Assembly: GCA_003427395.1 (NCBI GenBank)
Contig: BFEA01000432.1
Coordinates: 1,352,262 to 1,387,301 of the forward strand
DNA from: Chara braunii
Taxonomy: Eukaryota > Streptophyta > Charophyceae > Charales > Characeae
Direction: 5' to 3'
DNA: 35,040 nucleotides
Within the stretch, counting starts at the first letter, position 1, and every line of letters begins with the position of its first letter. Under the pieces are notes generated by a model. The model was not told where the DNA came from. It searched no databases and saw only the letters and a program-made list of their open reading frames with translations. Shown here piece after piece: positions 21,135 to 32,286 of this stretch. Made by a program: the position numbers and the translations under genes.

Positions 21135-21635
21135 CTACCGTCTTGTACAGCCTTTGGGAACCCTGCTTGAGTCGTCCCCTAAAAAAGGCCGGCTCACAGA
21201 TTTCGCCTGCGCGGACGCGGGATTCCTCGTTCCGTCCGGAAGACGATAGACCAGCTCCAATCTCCCAGCCTCGGGGCATTCCAGAACTTGCTCCCTCAAG
21301 GCCTGGATGGCATCCGGATCCGCCATCTCATGTGAGGCCACCAAGTCCATGGCCTTTCCGACGTCCGATAGGCTAAGCGAAAATGCTTTCACCTCTTGAT
21401 GGTAGCTGTGGAGGACATACTGAAGGATGCGTTGAAACTTTACAACGTCCGGCCGCCCGACCAAAGCTTGTTCCACCCGCTCCAGCCATTCTGAGACTCT
21501 CTCTCCACAAAAATGGAACTTGTCGACCTTAGGAATATTGCTCAGGTTCCTTTCATGCCGGTCAATGGCCGCGATGAGGTCATCGAGCGTCAGACCCTTC
21601 TTGGGAGCACCCGAAGCGCCACCAGCTTTAGGCAT
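21135..21635 (-). CDS. gag: Short Gag-like ORF upstream of RT
   Basis: ATG at 21633-21635 opens a 166-codon frame. After a short basic leader it has LDDLIAAIDRHERNL and then VDKFHFCGERVSEWLERVEQ, followed by a helical stretch. This is the arrangement typical of the capsid start of Ty3/gypsy Gag (F-G-xx-V-xx-WL-xx-VE). There is no zinc knuckle, and the frame stops 7 bases before the RT frame begins, in another phase. It may be a Gag shortened by loss of its C-terminal and protease parts, or a minimal capsid. Confidence 0.6.
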   Translation of the reverse strand: MPKAGGASGAPKKGLTLDDLIAAIDRHERNLSNIPKVDKFHFCGERVSEWLERVEQALVGRPDVVKFQRILQYVLHSYHQEVKAFSLSLSDVGKAMDLVASHEMADPDAIQALREQVLECPEAGRLELVYRLPDGTRNPASAQAKSVSRPFLGDDSSRVPKGCTRR

Positions 21636-21936
21636 CTTGACAGCCTCTTCTTTTCAAGCTCCCTGACAAGAGAAAAACAAACACATTCTCTTATTCAACA
21701 TTACACCTTGACCGGTCTATTCCACCCGTTTTACCCAACTCTTACTACATACTTTACTCAATACTAGCACAGTTGCCCTTCATAATTTTCCCTAACTCGG
21801 GCAGGTAAACTTTCTCATCTACACTTAGTCACTCATTATTTTTCTCCTTACCTTCTCATCATTCCTTTATGCCTTTTCTCATTCACTTCTCATACCCGGA
21901 TGTCGTTTCACCAGGGACAACGGCAGGTTTTCTGTT
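21636..21936 (-). other. Leader between primer site and first ORF
   Basis: About 300 bp of AT-rich sequence with no gene. It corresponds to the untranslated leader downstream of the primer binding site, where packaging signals usually lie. I see no clear structure. Confidence 0.5.
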
Positions 21937-21955
21937 ATCCCCGGCAACGGCGCCA
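21937..21955 (-). promoter_or_regulatory. Primer binding site for tRNA-Asp(GUC)
   Basis: The plus strand reads ATCCCCGGCAACGGCGCCA, matching the 3' end, including CCA, of plant-type tRNA-Asp as I recall it. The sense strand therefore carries TGGCGCCGTTGCCGGGGAT, two bases inside the LTR end at 21958. This fixes the element's orientation and shows that the right-hand repeat is the 5' LTR. Confidence 0.85.
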
Positions 21956-21957
21956 CC

Positions 21958-24900
21958 TGTCGGGCGCATCGGTCCGGCACAGCACCAGGGCAGCGCCGGA
22001 CCCTCCCAGCCGCGTCACGCAGGAGTTGGTTTTAAATCTTTTGTCGCGAATACACATGGAGCTTCCAAAAAGCCGCTCCGGCCGAGTGCGCCAGCCATAC
22101 CTCTCGCAAGCCCCTATGACAAGATAGGGCCTACGCGAGGCACAACGTACCTACACCTTACGGGAGCTGTCACCTCCCTTCGGTGGGCGTATCCCCGCCG
22201 AGCTACCAGTCCACTGTACGAAAGGTTGCAATCGCAGAGGTGGATCAGCCGAGGGTGTTTCTCACTCGCTGTAGCATAGGGGGTACGTGTGGTAATACGC
22301 CTCAATCAAGCCCGCATGCAAACCGGCATCATGGGGGGCTCAAGTCTCAAGCGCGGCTCGTCGTCAGTCGACTAGAACGCATCCCACACACCACGCGCAC
22401 ACCACTTTACGAACACAAAAATAAAACCCACACACACACATACGAGGCAACACAATATAAACAACTCGACAACGCTCCTAGCCCCTCGGTAGCCGCCCCA
22501 TAACTTCCTGATACGGAAAATCGGATAAGCGTCGCGCGCGAGACTTAATATAAAATCGTGCGGACGCAGCGCTATCGCATATCGACTCGCAATGCAAACG
22601 TGCGCAAGCAAGCGCAATGAAGGCGTACTATGTGGTACCCATACTCACGCGGTCCCCGTTAATCGCGAGGGTCGCGTTTGACACTCAAGTGTCGGATGAC
22701 ATGCGCCTTGAGGGTTAATCTCTCGACGCTAGACAAACGTCATGCGCGGTCGACGACCACACCTTCTTCTGCACCCTGTGCAGAGGGGTTGACTAGACAG
22801 CTTTAAGCTGTCGTGGCGGTCGAACATCAAGGGGTTTGACTTTGACGGCTGCCACGAGCTATAATGTCCAACTATAAAAACTCCAAAGAGCAAAAGATAA
22901 GGAATAGGCCGAAGGTTCCCTGCCTAGTAAACAAAATCATGGCCCTGGGGTACAATCTCTTTATCGCGTGGCGTTGGCGGCCTATAGCAATCTCAAACAT
23001 TCGCCCATATGTGTCAGTCCCTTTATAGTCCCTTAACTTTTTACACATTAGGGCGGTTAAACGTCTCACGCCGGATTTTAATAAAAAGTCGCGCAGTCGA
23101 GGGCCTATCTCATACCACCCCGCTACGCAGGCGTACCCATGCAGTCAACGATGGCGTACTATGTAGTGTCCATAATCAAGCGGTCCCTAGTGGAACGGAG
23201 CACCGCTTATGACACTCAAGTGTCAGACTCGAAGTGTCGTGAGGGTCTGATCCTTCACGACATTGCACGGCTGAAGGAATAGCCGTGCAGCCGCCACGAG
23301 ACCTTCGGCCTTTGGTCTGAGCGTTTCCGTAGGCAAGGCAAATAGGCTCTGCGCGAGGGAAAACCCCTTCCCTGCAGAGCCTAGGGCTTGGGATGTCGTG
23401 GACAAGGACCTCGAATCCCGGCCCAGGACCAACGTCCGACTAAGAAAAAATCCTTAAGAAGTAAAACCAATAAAAGGAAGGGTCTTCCTTAGGCCTTTTA
23501 GTCTCAACCCCTGAGCAGGCCTTTTTAGTACGGGGGCCGTTTAGCCAATGCAAGTATTCATCCCAAGTATACTCATATATATGCATATATAACANGGGAA
23601 AGTATGTGACGATCACTTCTCACAGTCTNATTGGGGTCCCTCACAGCCATACGTATNTACGTGATNGCAGNCAACCACATCCAGAATCTGATTCATAGCA
23701 CATACCTGNGAATCACATCAANGAGTCAATCAACAGCCNANGCNCTACACGGAGTCAACCCCAACCATCTTCAACACTCATACCCCTTGCTTTAGCCATG
23801 CAAGCCCCAACNTCCTNTCCAACCACACCTTAANTAAATACTNAGTACCTTTGTTAAATNNTCATTCAATAAAAGTCCGAGTGAAACCTTAATGAAACAA
23901 TAAAAATCACCAGGGCTAAAGCCTTTTAGGTTGAGTGTGGAGGGTGAGTCGAAATTGAGTCGTTAACCGACGGATCAGCAAACGACCTGTTANCAATGAT
24001 AACAAATAATGATCCTCAAGGGATCAAGCTGAATCTCGTCCTGACCTTGCATCAGACAACCCAAAGGACCTGTAACATAAGATAGGTCAAATGCCCGGGC
24101 TAAATCATCAGCATATGGGGAGTAAACCTCCATAGCACACCTCCCTATAACACCGTCTAGCGCTATCTGTCGAAAATAATTTAACTCCTTTAAAAACAGG
24201 GAAAATTTTCGGCAACACTTCCCGTAGGAAAAGTGCCCTTTGAGAATTTATATAAGCCAAAATATGAAATCAGAAATAACCCTTGACTCTCCAAAGTCCA
24301 ATTTTGTCTAACCCCCTAAATTAGCAAAATTTTGGGCAGCACTCCCTTTAAAAAAAGAGGCTTCCCCGAATTTTACTAAGCCATATATGAAATCTAGACA
24401 AGTTGAACTTTTGAGAAGTCGAAAATTTGACTAACTCCCCGAATTAGTAAAAATTCGGGCAGCACTCCCTTTCGAAAAGGAGGCTTTCCAGATTTTTACT
24501 AGGCCAGATATAATGAAAAGACAAATCAAGCTTTGACAAGCCAAACTTTTGAATAACTCCCTGAATTAGCAAAAATTTGGGCAGCACTCCCTTTAAAAAG
24601 GGAGGCTTCCGATGTTTTTACTAAATCTGAAAGACAGGTCAAGTTTGGACAAGACAAGATTTGACTAACTCTTTGGGTTTGTAGAAATTTCAGCAGCGCT
24701 TCCCGTAGAGAAAGTGGCCTGCCAAAATTTATACAAAGCCAAGTATAAGAAAAGATCCCAGAAAATGTGAGAATTGACGTAAGTAAAAAAAAACTTAGCT
24801 CAGAAAATGCAGGAATTGAAACTAACTTCCATGGCTCTAGCACGTGGCGAGCGACTAAAGCAACTACCTATCAAACTGAAACTCAGACTAAGTAGTAGCC

Positions 24901-26807
24901 TCACTCAGTCACATGCAGGCCAAACCACAAGGGTAAGTACTCTCACCATCCTTAAGTCAACCTGGACAAACAATTGTTCATGATCTCTCAACGATTTAAC
25001 CCTTTATACCCGGCTTACATAAGGCATAGGTCAGGCTGCCTGAACTTACAGAACAGCTCAATTTAGCCAGGCCTAGAGTTAGAATACCTAAACTTATAGA
25101 GCGTTCTGACTTGACCAAATATACACAAACAGAGGGCACAACTACTTTTCTCTTCTTTGAGCACATGACTAGACCACTCTAGTCGCCCTGGACTGTTTAA
25201 AGTATCCAAGTTATATATACTTATCTTTACCTTTGCCTTCTAAGGCTGCATATGACTGAACTAACTTAAGTTCAGCCTGCCCCAGTTCACCATCAATTCT
25301 ANTATTAGNTGTACTCTCTTCAAGTTGTGATACGGCTATAATCAGACCACCTAAACTTATAGAANAGTCTGATTAGCTCGTTCTTAGATAGAGTAGTAAT
25401 GAAGTATATCCAAGTTATAACNATTGGGTTCCAGCATGTGNGAGGCTTTGAGCCAGACCCCNTGAACTTACAGAAGGGTCTTAACTCTCTGCCCGATTCG
25501 TTTCTATCTGAGGCATTATGTNTGTGGCATCGAGTCAAACCCCCTGAACTTACAGAAGGGTCTGCCTCTTTNCCAANATTAATTCTTCAGAATAAAGAGC
25601 AGGAAGAGACTNAGTCANNTGAACTTACAGAACAACTCAACTCCTCGTTCCAAAACNAAAGAAACAAGTAAAATCCCAATAAAAACAAAGCAACCCAAGA
25701 NACCAAAACTTATTGAGCGCCCTTAGTCCTTGAAAAATCAAGCACAATCAAACCCTTCGCTGGTCAGAGCAATCAGGCCNNCTGAACTTACAGAACAGCC
25801 TGACCCTCCATGCAAACCATATCACTGGGTCTCCCCAAACTTATGGGGACATCCCAGCCTTCAGAGTAACCAGACCCCCTAAATTTATAGAAGGGTCTGA
25901 CTTCTCCATGCAAAACCAAAATAAAACAAAGCACTGGGGTTCCCCAAACTTATGGGGACTCCCCAGCCTTAACGGTCCGTCAAACATCATGCAAATCATA
26001 CATTCATCCTGCCTTTCCCCCAGATGCAGTTCTTTTCAACAGTCTGACTTCATACAACCGACAAAAGTTGAAACTGAGACTTGAGCAGACATTCCTTACT
26101 TAGTATTGTTTAGTGTCCTGAAAGTCAAACAAAAAATAAAGTAAGGTTGCACGTCATATATTCAGTCAAAGATGCATCAGGTAATACAAATAGAGGCTAT
26201 AGAGTGGGTGTATAGAGGGGAATGCAAAGGTTACCTGTCAATTCCCTGTCTCCAGAGCCTCGCCTAGGCTCCGGCAGAGCTCCCGCAATCGGTGGGCGGA
26301 CTCCCCACAGAGTCTTGATGCGGTCCATGGGTTGCAATCCCGCCTGCCGCCTTCCTCTCAGAACCAGACTAGACTTAGAGTAAGAAAGATAGAGAGAGGA
26401 AGTTTTTAGACTCTCAGATCTTAGAAGGGTGCTCTCAGACTCACAAGGAGAGGGCCTTGATATCTTGGATCGCCTGAGGGCCCCGCAATGGTGGCCAAAC
26501 AGTAAACGCTCGGTCAACCTGAAGTCAACCCGCCGACCTCACTCTCTTGACGGACCTTTACTTCGCGGCAATTGCCTGATTCGCCAGCCTTGCCTTCACC
26601 CCTTACGCTACACTTTCGTTCCTTGTAATCTGATTGCAGTCACTTGGTGCTAAGCAGCCATACTTCCAGCACCGCAACAGTCCATAGCAGGCTCAGCAAC
26701 TGATGCTGCAGCCCAATAGCCAAGGCAGACTGTATGATGCCCAATCCTGCGGGCACGTACACGGTATGCCGCGGGCTACCTGCTGCTCTCAACCGTAGAA
26801 TGATCGA
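21958..26807 (-). repeat. Right LTR (5' LTR), truncated at outer end
   Basis: It begins TGTCGGGCGC and aligns with 5098-9950. Similarity ends abruptly after GAATGATCGA at 26807; the left LTR continues for 359 bp to CCCGACA, but this copy passes into unrelated AT-rich DNA. The missing piece is the start of U3 in element orientation. The first ~1.5 kb (left side) and the last ~0.8 kb differ from the left LTR by several percent with small indels, while the middle is identical. Confidence 0.9.
23493..25983. repeat. Central LTR block identical to 6639-9129, with shared N positions
   Basis: At a constant offset of 16854 bp this block matches the left LTR base for base as far as I can read, including about thirty undetermined bases (N) at the same positions. 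I saw one exception, N at 6745 versus A at 23599. It contains the second copies of the ~123-bp repeat (about 24194-24724) and of the AACTTA hairpin array (25035-25966). Confidence 0.85.
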
Positions 26808-27116
26808 CAACAGAAAAATTGTGGGTTTTTTTTTTGGCGGTTTATCATATGCGGGCACCCTTTTTAAACTGTTGGTTTCGTGTTAATGAATAGTTTGCTG
26901 AATGTAGTGTCATGTGTTCCACCAAAAGCGAAGGAACTCAAAGTTGATAACATATGTCATAAACATGTGACACTGTGTTAAACATTTTTTCAATTGATGA
27001 AAAATTGTTGATAAGCTGTTTATAAGTTGTTGTAATGTTGTTTACAAGTTGTTTAAATGTGTTGAAATGTTGTTTAAATGTGATGAAACGTTGTTTAAAT
27101 GTTGTTTAAATGATAT
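26808..27116. repeat. AT-rich flank with GTTGTTTAAATG short tandem repeat
   Basis: It begins at the truncation point of the right LTR. From about 27000 to 27115 a degenerate 12-16 bp unit (GTTGTTTAAATGT, AGTTGTTTACA, and similar) repeats about eight times and runs into a GA microsatellite. No gene is visible. Confidence 0.75.
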
Positions 27117-27158
27117 GAGAGAGAGAGAGAGTGTGAGAGAGTAAGAGAGAGAGAGAGG

Positions 27159-27194
<36 letters not shown>

Positions 27195-27206
27195 GAGATA
27201 GCGTCT

Positions 27207-27262
<56 letters not shown>

Positions 27263-27270
27263 GAGAGAGT
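27117..27270. repeat. Imperfect (GA)n microsatellite
   Basis: About 150 bp of GA repeat with GTGTGA, TAAGA, GGGAGA and GCGTCTGA interruptions. Confidence 0.95.
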
Positions 27271-27881
27271 CATTCTCCCTCCCGTACTGATGATGGCAGA
27301 AAACTTGCCCTGTTGCTATTTATATTATTCGGGGGTCTATGTAGCTTGTGTGAACCTTGAATGCAGCTGCAAAGGCAAATGTCCACAGGGGTGTCAAAAC
27401 GATATTGAAACGCAGGTTGGCTACCGGGTGCCAATTTCCAGCATCACTCACATGCACGACAAGAACATGGCATGCAGTAGTCAACCACTCATGTACTTCT
27501 CGCCTTGTATTAAGATGAACATGTTTTTTAGTGTCTTCTCAATACTGCTTCAAGACATCATATTAAACATTTTTGGGAGTCTGTAATGCGTTTTCTGCAA
27601 ACGAACCAAATGATTCGTGTTTTTGCGTAATGAAACGCTGACATATTTTGGGCCACATTACACATGACGCAGAGCGTATCCTTGCAAGACAAGCAACCAT
27701 GTAAACAATAAATTGATGGTGAGTAATGAGAGATGCGAGACGCAAATGCCACGTGATGGTTCGAAACACATCCACGACAGGACTTGTACAAAAACCATTC
27801 ATTAAATAAAACATGTTTGCTTATTGTACACTCAGCCCTAAGGGTTCTCCAGAGTCTTTTGTTTTTAGATAACAACTGTAT

Positions 27882-27938
<57 letters not shown>

Positions 27939-28090
27939 AATTTACATTTTGGTCCTCATGGGCTTGGTGTCATGCCACTGACTGTGAGTGGAGGTGCAAC
28001 TCATGTCCCCTACAACACCGTTGCCACTGTCTGCTCCCTATGTTCCACCCCCAACCCCCGTCCATCTACCTCCGGACCCCTTCTTCTCCT
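27271..28090. other. Region without a supported gene
   Basis: It holds a plus-strand ORF (27290-27586) and overlapping minus-strand ORFs (27558-27875). The longer minus-strand ORF is Cys-rich, with SCRGC, HH, YCLHGCLSC and CVMC clusters that could form a zinc-binding module. It has no recognisable family and is short. A (CT)n tract lies at 27887-27935. The Cys clusters could belong to the same transposon as the genes to the right. Confidence 0.35.
27887..27935. repeat. (CT)n microsatellite
   Basis: Pure CT tract of about 50 bp. Confidence 0.97.
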
Positions 28091-28092
28091 TT

Positions 28093-30060
28093 TCACGGCC
28101 TTGCGCACAAACTTTCTTCGTTTCTCTCTCCGCCCGCACGTTTGTCATCGGTGGGCGCAATGAACTCAAGTTCAAAATCATCATCTGTTATAGTCATGTT
28201 ATTGGCGTCTCCCCTCCGTACAGCAGGCAACTCGGCTCTGTACAATGCGACGGCCTTCTCTGCAACAAAAACAGTATGGTCGAGCTTGAAGACAGAAAAG
28301 CTTAAAACGGTGTCTCGGGAGCGGAGCGACGCAGCAATCTTTTTTTTGATAGTTGAAAGTTTTTGTATTTGGTCCGCTGCCTTGCTGGTCTTTGTCGTCT
28401 GTTCGACTTCAGTTTTCAGTACCAGTTCCGCAAATGCAAGTTGCTGCAACGTTACACCGAGGTTGATGCCATCCCTTCTCATTTGAAAAACTTTTGTCAG
28501 TGCCGTCTTGAAAGGAGGTGCGCCCCGTGGATCATTGCCGCTCCTTTTCCATGTTGTGTTCCCTGTCATCTCTGCCCGCATCCTGTTGCGAGTCGGAAGC
28601 TGGTGGTCCGTTTAAGCCGACCGGACCAGCGGCAGACCTTTTTCGGCCCAAAACCAATGTCTCAATTGCCAAGATATCTCGCCGCAGACCGTTGTCATAA
28701 TCCGATTGCATTCCACGATCACTGCTCGGATTCCGTACGTTGCCACGTGCAACCGTAGTCCTTCCTCCACATCTTCTCCTATCGATTTCGCAGTTGTTTG
28801 CAGTGCCGTGAAAAAAATATCCTCCGTTGGGTACAGCGTGACATCCTTTGCTGCAGAAAAAGCAAAGGCCTTTGTCACCGAACGAAACAGTCTGTCTTTC
28901 ATTTTCTTTGTAAAACCCCCGGTTTGTTGCTCTGTTGGTTCGCTAGCATTGCCTCCACCGGTGCTGCTTCGCCTACGCAAAGTGATGCAATCTGGGAAAA
29001 AAATACAAAAATAACAACAAATTATTGATTTAGAAATAAGAAGACCCTCTGCGATACGTGTTCTATGTTGATGCAATCACAAACAAACATAAGACCGTGA
29101 ACTCCCCTGCCATACCGTCCTCCGAATACACTTCGTAACACCTCTCATAAAGAGGCCCTCCCAACGGCCCCCTCCCCCTCCCCCCCCCCCCTCCCCCCCC
29201 GTGAACCTCGTCGTTTCTGCGGCATGCAACAATGACTGTATTGTGCATAAATAGTGGTGTCTTTATAAGGCGCCCTTCATCTTACCCTGTAGCGGTGCAT
29301 TCTCCCTCTCCACAATTTGCTTGTCGTTCGATGAAGTCTCCGGTGCGCCTCCTTTTTTCTCATCAGTTCCGCATTGTGCACTGTTCTCAGCAAATGCAAT
29401 CTCTCTTTCTTCGTCTTCACTGTTGCCTTCCTCCGCCTCTCCGCCCTCATCGGATCTGTCCTCTCCCTCTGCCTCTTCTCCCTCCGGATCGCTCTCCTCT
29501 GCATCGAGATCATGGTGACCGTCACTGTTGTCACCTTCTCCTCGTTCTTGCATTCTCTCGTGTTCTACTTCTTCTGACGTTTCTTCCGCACAGTTTTCCT
29601 CTTCGTCTTCCTCCTGAGCTGTGGTTCGTAAATTGTATGACCCTCTGAGGTCGATTGCTTCAGGACTCCTATCTTTTCTGTATATTATTCTTTTCTTTGT
29701 CCTCAGTTGTTGACTCTGTGTTTTTCTTCTCGTCTTTTCTTTTGTGGCGCTGTCGAAGGCTGCCTCTCGAGGTTCCCGTGTCCCTTCCGCAGCAAGGGAG
29801 TCGCGGCAGGTACCTTGTTGTGTGCGAGCAGTTTCCCACTCTGCTTTTTTCTCGGCGGAACAGAGAGCACAACTTCTGTTCTACAGACTATGTTCGTCTC
29901 CCGTCTCTTGAATCGGAGAATATCCCTGATGGTATGTCTTTGCTTGACAGTCTTCTGGCCTTTCTTTGCTGTCCTCTCCCCCTTCTCTCTCCCCCCTATG
30001 GACTTCAAGGTCTTGCACAGATCCTTGTACCTTGGCTCCAGAGCCATTCTCTTCACGCTT
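28093..30060 (-). pseudogene. Unrecognised intron-containing gene, probably transposon-borne
   Basis: In minus-strand order: a Lys/Arg-rich part starting near MALEPRYKDLCKTLKSI (about 30053-29703); a frame change to a very acidic Glu/Asp-rich part (about 29700-29286); a clear intron (28992-29285); then a non-repetitive part (28991-28612) with MKDRLFRSVTKAFAF and IRAVIVECNRIM. TAA at 28612-28614 interrupts the frame, which reopens in the same phase to 28093 with FKTALTKVF and LQQLAFAELVLKTEVEQTTK, a likely helical region. The splice join keeps the reading frame (GG|GTAAGA to TTTCCCAG|AT). I know no matching family. It sits 3' of the Ulp1-like remnant in the same orientation, so it may be an accessory protein of that transposon. 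Confidence 0.5.
28992..29285 (-). other. GT-AG intron
   Basis: The donor CAGG|GTAAGATG (29281-29285 is GTAAG) and the acceptor TTTTTGTATTTTTTTCCCAG (AG at 28992-28993) bound a 294-bp intron. Joining the exons yields one intact frame across the junction, forming a GAT codon. The intron includes a C-rich homopolymer stretch (29169-29200). Confidence 0.75.
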
Positions 30061-30172
30061 ATTAAAAGTCTCTGACATGCATGAATTCACAAACACTCAC
30101 GTTAGACATGGAATGATTTTATATTATACAACGACCATTTGTCATCCACCACCCCAGGCGAGATTTTCACAC

Positions 30173-30229
<57 letters not shown>
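30173..30229. repeat. (GA)n microsatellite
   Basis: Pure GA tract. The surrounding 30070-30410 stretch contains no gene I can support. Confidence 0.97.
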
Positions 30230-30233
<4 letters not shown>

Positions 30234-30419
30234 TTGCCGTTATGACACGAAAGACAATTTTTTTTTCTTTATTACATCACGCATTCATCCATCGACTGAG
30301 CGCAAAATTTGGCTACTGCGTGCTGATTGGCTTCTCTACGACGTGTGAGTTCTGTATATTTGCACGCGGTTGTCAACTTCGTGTTTCCTGATCTAACGGT
30401 TTCCATCATGCGCTCGTAT

Positions 30420-31790
30420 TTACGAACATCCACTCCGTGTTCCGTCTAAGAGATCTCTGAAAACATTTTCTATGTCACATGTTGCTGCGGTGTTATATCC
30501 TTTTGCCTCGACAGCACACTGCGCAAAGCGCTGTACCATTGACTGACGAAATATGACGACCGTTTGGTCGTCAACCTCCATCGCGCTAACAACTTCTGTT
30601 ATATATTTTGCGGTAATGTTCGTTTGCTTACTCAGTTTTGCTAGCTTTCGCATCAATTAAGCTGCCACGCAACAAACGTAAACACCACAGTCCGACGTAT
30701 TGGTCTGTTGCGAACATTCAGCGTACACTATCTTAGATCCAAATTGATCTCTCCATGTCACCCACGACGTGTCCACTGTCTCGGGAGTCAACACCCCTGC
30801 TTTGTCTGCCTCGCTGAGGTATTCATACCACAAAAATGTGCGCAACGCCTTCCATTCCTGTCGGCCGCTATGTTGAAAGGAATCGATGCAACAGGTCGTT
30901 TCTGGCCTTCGTTGTCATCCGTAACTGTCAAAAACTGACCGACATTCAGTAGCAAGAGCAATTTTCAATGGTTTTCGTGATTCACAGGGATGAGAACAAC
31001 ACTTGTTGTTTGCAGTTCATCGCTTATTCGACGCAGCTTTGGCGATGTACTCTTAATCCGCCCCTGCCATCCCGCTTTCGCGACATAAACCTTCTGATTG
31101 ACGATGACTGCGGGGTGCCAGAAAGATGTGCAAACATGAAGTGTCATATTGTCTCCGTCTGGAAAATGTTCGTCGTAGACGGACTGTAAGTACATATCGA
31201 TCACGTTATCGTTCAGCCACTGCTTGGCACCCAATCGCAATACGTCCCGTTTTGTTATCGATAGGGCGTGTCTTCTTGATTTCCACGTGAACGGGAACAA
31301 GTGTTCCTCGTCCACCCTCTTGGGTCTCTTTCCAGCCTCTGCAGTCATACCCGTCGACCGATTGCCTCCTGCAATATTGAACAAAGGTTCATGCACCATC
31401 TGAGGATATTGGGCGTCATCTGTGGTCATTATATGATACATTTCCGCATACCAAGGGTCCTCCTGTATCCTCTTCCATCGATTCACTGATCTCTCACTGC
31501 TCAATGGGAGCAACGGTTCGGTGACTGTTGGTCCACATGAGTGTTCGTCATTCCTTGCTGTTTCTGAACTGTCCGTCGCTTTGGAGCCCATGATACAACC
31601 GTTGCCATCTACCCCCTCGTGGATTTTGTCAAACTGGCTCATCTGAACAACCCTTATTCTCCGTCGTACAACAGATGTGTCAATTGATGGCAGTGTCAAT
31701 CTAAATCGGCTTCTCAGCAATTCCTCAATACGCTTATTTTTCGGCTTGTTGTCTTGCCATTTCTTCCAGTGCAGATTGTTATTGTGGCGT
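30420..31790 (-). pseudogene. Degraded Ulp1/SENP-like cysteine protease (C48)
   Basis: The frame is open from about 31783. After a variable N-terminal region come KRDVLRLGAKQWLNDNVIDMYL (substrate-binding start of the C48 fold), then VVLIPVNHENH with the catalytic His followed by TGA (30965-30967) where Trp is usual. A frameshift near 30900 restores CIDSFQHSG (catalytic Asp) in another frame. Then comes QTNTSDCGVYVC, with the oxyanion Gln and nucleophile Cys. TAA at 30657-30659 interrupts the tail, which continues in frame to 30420. C48 proteases cleave ubiquitin-like proteins such as SUMO. Copies are often carried by CACTA, KDZ and Mutator-type transposons, which fits its place beside the Plavaka-like transposase. 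Confidence 0.8.
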
Positions 31791-32116
31791 TACCTCAACC
31801 TCAACCTTTCCTGTGCACATGGCAGTCACATGGCCATGAACCACATCTCGTCAGTAACATGGCAAGTATAGACATGGGTTGACTAGTGCGTGCCACCTCC
31901 TACTTTTTAAGTCCACGTTCGCCATACATGTGCACGCAGTAGTCAACTCTGAAGTTACCTTCGTCATACACACTGGTTTGATGCACCTTTCTCTACATTG
32001 TTGTGTAAGATGACACAGAAGCTATGCAACAGTGGTATGAAATGCAGGCTTCGCGCTCGAAAAATCTACCGATGTTCGGACTCCATCTTTACCAAATGAC
32101 TATTGTTGTTCAAACG

Positions 32117-32157
<41 letters not shown>

Positions 32158-32286
32158 AAGAAAAACAAAAGTTGAGTGCATGTTGTAATATAACATTGCA
32201 ACTGCGCCCACCACTTATTGTTCTCGGAAAAACGATCAACCTTTTAATTTTTGTTTTTTTCACAATGAGTAATTCCCTGTACACTT
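31791..32286. other. Spacer between protease and transposase remnants
   Basis: About 500 bp of AT-rich DNA containing a (CT)n tract (about 32118-32152). No coding region supported. Confidence 0.6.
32118..32152. repeat. (CT)n microsatellite
   Basis: Pure CT tract of about 35 bp. Confidence 0.95.

Larger units (their letters stand above)
5098..26807 (-). mobile_element. Giant Ty3/gypsy-type LTR retrotransposon, decayed
   Basis: Two direct repeats of about 5 kb (5098-10309 and 21958-26807) flank a reverse transcriptase/RNase H/integrase region read on the minus strand. In sense order the element has: truncated 5' LTR, tRNA-Asp primer site, short Gag-like ORF, RT, RNase H, integrase, a second Gag-like frame with a zinc knuckle, a long 3' region, a polypurine tract and the 3' LTR. 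RT before integrase, the integrase C-terminal module and the YIDD motif indicate Ty3/gypsy rather than copia. It is non-functional: every coding region has stops or frameshifts, and the outer end of the right LTR is missing, so no target-site duplication can be read. The element covers nearly 22 kb. Confidence 0.93.

Noticed and set aside
27290-27586. 98-codon plus-strand ORF with several Cys
   Set aside because: It is short and isolated, with no recognisable zinc motif spacing. The opposite strand overlaps part of it with an equally weak Cys-rich ORF.
29263-29648. Plus-strand Ser/Pro/Leu ORFs opposite the acidic exon
   Set aside because: They are the antisense of a Glu/Asp-rich coding stretch; the splice sites support the minus strand.
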